Part shown: positions 5,952-7,178 of the stretch, piece by piece
How the letters are laid out: the number at the start of each line of letters is the position of its first letter
Position numbering within the stretch: the first letter of the stretch is position 1
Source of the DNA: Chloroflexi bacterium RBG_16_51_16
GTDB lineage: Bacteria; Chloroflexota; Anaerolineae; Anaerolineales; Villigracilaceae
Direction: 5' to 3'
NCBI GenBank assembly: GCA_001796785.1
Contig: MGNL01000103.1
Span: forward strand, 1 to 7,178
Length of the DNA: 7,178 nucleotides
The notes under the pieces: model-generated
What the model was told of the DNA's origin: nothing
Database searches by the model: none
The model's input: the letters and a program-made list of their open reading frames with translations, nothing else
Made by a program: the position numbers and the translations under genes

Positions 5952-7112
5952 ATGACCCTACTTGCTTCCATCGGTGTTGCCCAGGCTCTTGACGGCCGCG
6001 AATCGGGATTGCAGGCTGCCCACCAGGCCTTGAACAAATTGGGCGCGGGTACGCCGGCACTTGGATTCGTGATTGCCTCGCATCAGTATCAACCGAGGGA
6101 TGTATTAAGCGGTCTCACAAGCCTGCTTGGAGAAGTACCGCTGATTGGATTCAGCGCACCAGCCGGCTTGACCGGAAAAGGACAACATACCCACTCGGTG
6201 ATCCTGGCCTTGTTAAGCGGCGACTTTCTGGCCGAATCCTACTGGCTGCCGGGTTATGCTCAATCAGGTCGGGAGACCGCGGCTCAATTAATGCGGATGG
6301 CCTCCGCGCGTGAAGAGGGGCAATCCTTGTTGTTCTTCGCGGATGGTTTTAACGGTGACGCCGAACAATTTTGCAGCGCCTTACCGGCTAATGCGATGCC
6401 CCTGGCTGGTGCATTATCCAGTGGGGATATCCATACCGGCGCTACATACCAAATGGCAGCCAACCAGTCGGGCGCGGGAGGATTGGCAGCGGCATTCATT
6501 CGAGGAAATTTGAAGGTGGGTATAGGATACGACCACGGCTGGGATCCGGTGGGAAACCAGTTCCGGGTTACCCGATCCCGCGGGTTCTGGTTGCGTACGT
6601 TAAACGGCCGCCCGGCTTCCGAAACGTACGCCCAGTTATTCGGACAATCGGCCCGGGATTGGGCGTTTCCACCCTTGAATTACCTGGCCCGATTGTATCC
6701 AATCGGAGTCGAACAGGGTGAAGACCTGATCGTGAGGTCTCCTATTCGGGTAGAGGCAGATGGCAGTTTTCGAATGAACGCCACCATTCGGGATGGAATT
6801 GATGCTTACTTGTTGGTGGGTAGTTTGGTGGCTTGCGAACAAGCGGCACGTCGGGCAGCCAATCAGGCGCTGCTTCAGCTTGGGGATGCCAAACCTGCCT
6901 TTGCTCTTGTACTGACAGATATCGCCTGGCAGATGCTTTTCAAAGCCAAGCCGGGAGCGGAGATCGCTGCCGTTCAGGAAGTTATTGGAAGCGGAGTGCC
7001 GATCGCAGGTGGATACACCCTGGGTCAGATCGTGCCGGGCGTAAACGGCGGGCTGCCGCGATTTTTGAACCAGCATTTGATGGTGATTGTTTTTGGCGCG
7101 ACTGGGGGTTGA
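5952..7112 (+). CDS. FIST-domain sensory protein (FIST_N + FIST_C)
   Basis: A complete cytoplasmic protein of 386 residues with no signal peptide or membrane helix. It starts at ATG 5952; GAGGA lies ten bases upstream (5937-5941) and a second AGGA three bases upstream, so the ribosome site is usable but not ideally spaced. Residues about 35-225 match the FIST N-terminal domain: a LGFVIASHQY strand, the PLIGFSAPAGLTGKG turn, and the closing VGIGYDHGWDPVG...VTRSRGFWLRTLNGRPASETY. Residues about 226-380 match FIST_C: NYLARLYPIGV, SPIRVEADGSF, then GVPIAGGYTLGQIVPG and the final strand LNQHLMVIVFG. FIST domains are proposed ligand-binding sensors tied to signal transduction. Some (NosP type) bind heme and nitric oxide and act on a kinase encoded beside them. 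Here the gene lies 110 bases after a histidine kinase on the same strand, with no terminator between. His44, His79, His81, His161 and His195 are candidates if heme is bound, but I cannot tell which, if any, does this. The ligand is therefore unassigned. Confidence 0.9.
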   Translation: MTLLASIGVAQALDGRESGLQAAHQALNKLGAGTPALGFVIASHQYQPRDVLSGLTSLLGEVPLIGFSAPAGLTGKGQHTHSVILALLSGDFLAESYWLPGYAQSGRETAAQLMRMASAREEGQSLLFFADGFNGDAEQFCSALPANAMPLAGALSSGDIHTGATYQMAANQSGAGGLAAAFIRGNLKVGIGYDHGWDPVGNQFRVTRSRGFWLRTLNGRPASETYAQLFGQSARDWAFPPLNYLARLYPIGVEQGEDLIVRSPIRVEADGSFRMNATIRDGIDAYLLVGSLVACEQAARRAANQALLQLGDAKPAFALVLTDIAWQMLFKAKPGAEIAAVQEVIGSGVPIAGGYTLGQIVPGVNGGLPRFLNQHLMVIVFGATGG

Positions 7113-7119
7113 AATGGAA

Positions 7120-7152
7120 AAGAGGCTGCCCTGCAAATCAGGGCAGCCTCTT
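7120..7152 (+). terminator. Strong intrinsic terminator hairpin after the FIST gene
   Basis: A perfect 14-bp inverted repeat: AAGAGGCTGCCCTG (7120-7133), loop CAAAT, and CAGGGCAGCCTCTT (7139-7152). It begins seven bases after the FIST stop codon. After a three-base bulge the pairing continues for five more bases (AAATG 7112-7116 with CATTT 7153-7157). The downstream DNA is T/A-rich (TTCATTTATTAAATATTTAT) but lacks an unbroken T run. It probably ends the kinase-FIST transcript. The symmetry would also allow it to work for a converging gene beyond the right edge. Nothing else is seen from 7158 to the end. Confidence 0.85.
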
Positions 7153-7178
7153 CATTTATTAAATATTTATACCGATAT

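Overview
The window looks like a piece of chromosome from a bacterium of the phylum Chloroflexota, most likely class Anaerolineae. This is an inference from style, not from a marker gene. The reasons are secreted proteins with Pro/Thr-rich linkers joined to LysM, SH3b-like and Ca-binding beta modules, a multi-GAF membrane histidine kinase of a kind common in that group, and moderate GC content. No rRNA, tRNA, CRISPR array, insertion sequence or phage gene was seen.

Layout: two genes lie on the minus strand on the left and two on the plus strand on the right, around a 181-base divergent intergenic region (1644-1824). On the minus strand, a 307-residue LysM protein with a C-terminal membrane anchor (720-1643) is followed by a lipoprotein (1-608) that runs off the left edge just as an SH3b-like domain begins. 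The lipoprotein is open for 202 codons. Both are predicted to be exported and may bind or sense the cell envelope.

On the plus strand, a very large sensor histidine kinase (1825-5841, 1338 residues) combines an extracytoplasmic PDZ-like domain set within ten predicted membrane helices, four GAF-type modules, and a complete HisKA/HATPase_c core. A FIST-domain protein (5952-7112) follows 110 bases later on the same strand, with no visible terminator between them. The unit ends at a strong perfect 14-bp hairpin (7120-7152). A 24-codon reading frame whose start overlaps the kinase stop (ATGA) sits in the gap between them; whether it is real is unclear.

Working model (inference): the kinase and the FIST protein form one signalling unit. 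The FIST protein would be a small-ligand sensor that modulates the kinase, by analogy with FIST proteins of the NosP type that act on kinases encoded next to them. No response regulator is encoded in the window, so the output partner must be elsewhere. The divergent envelope genes are possible targets, but nothing in the sequence proves it.
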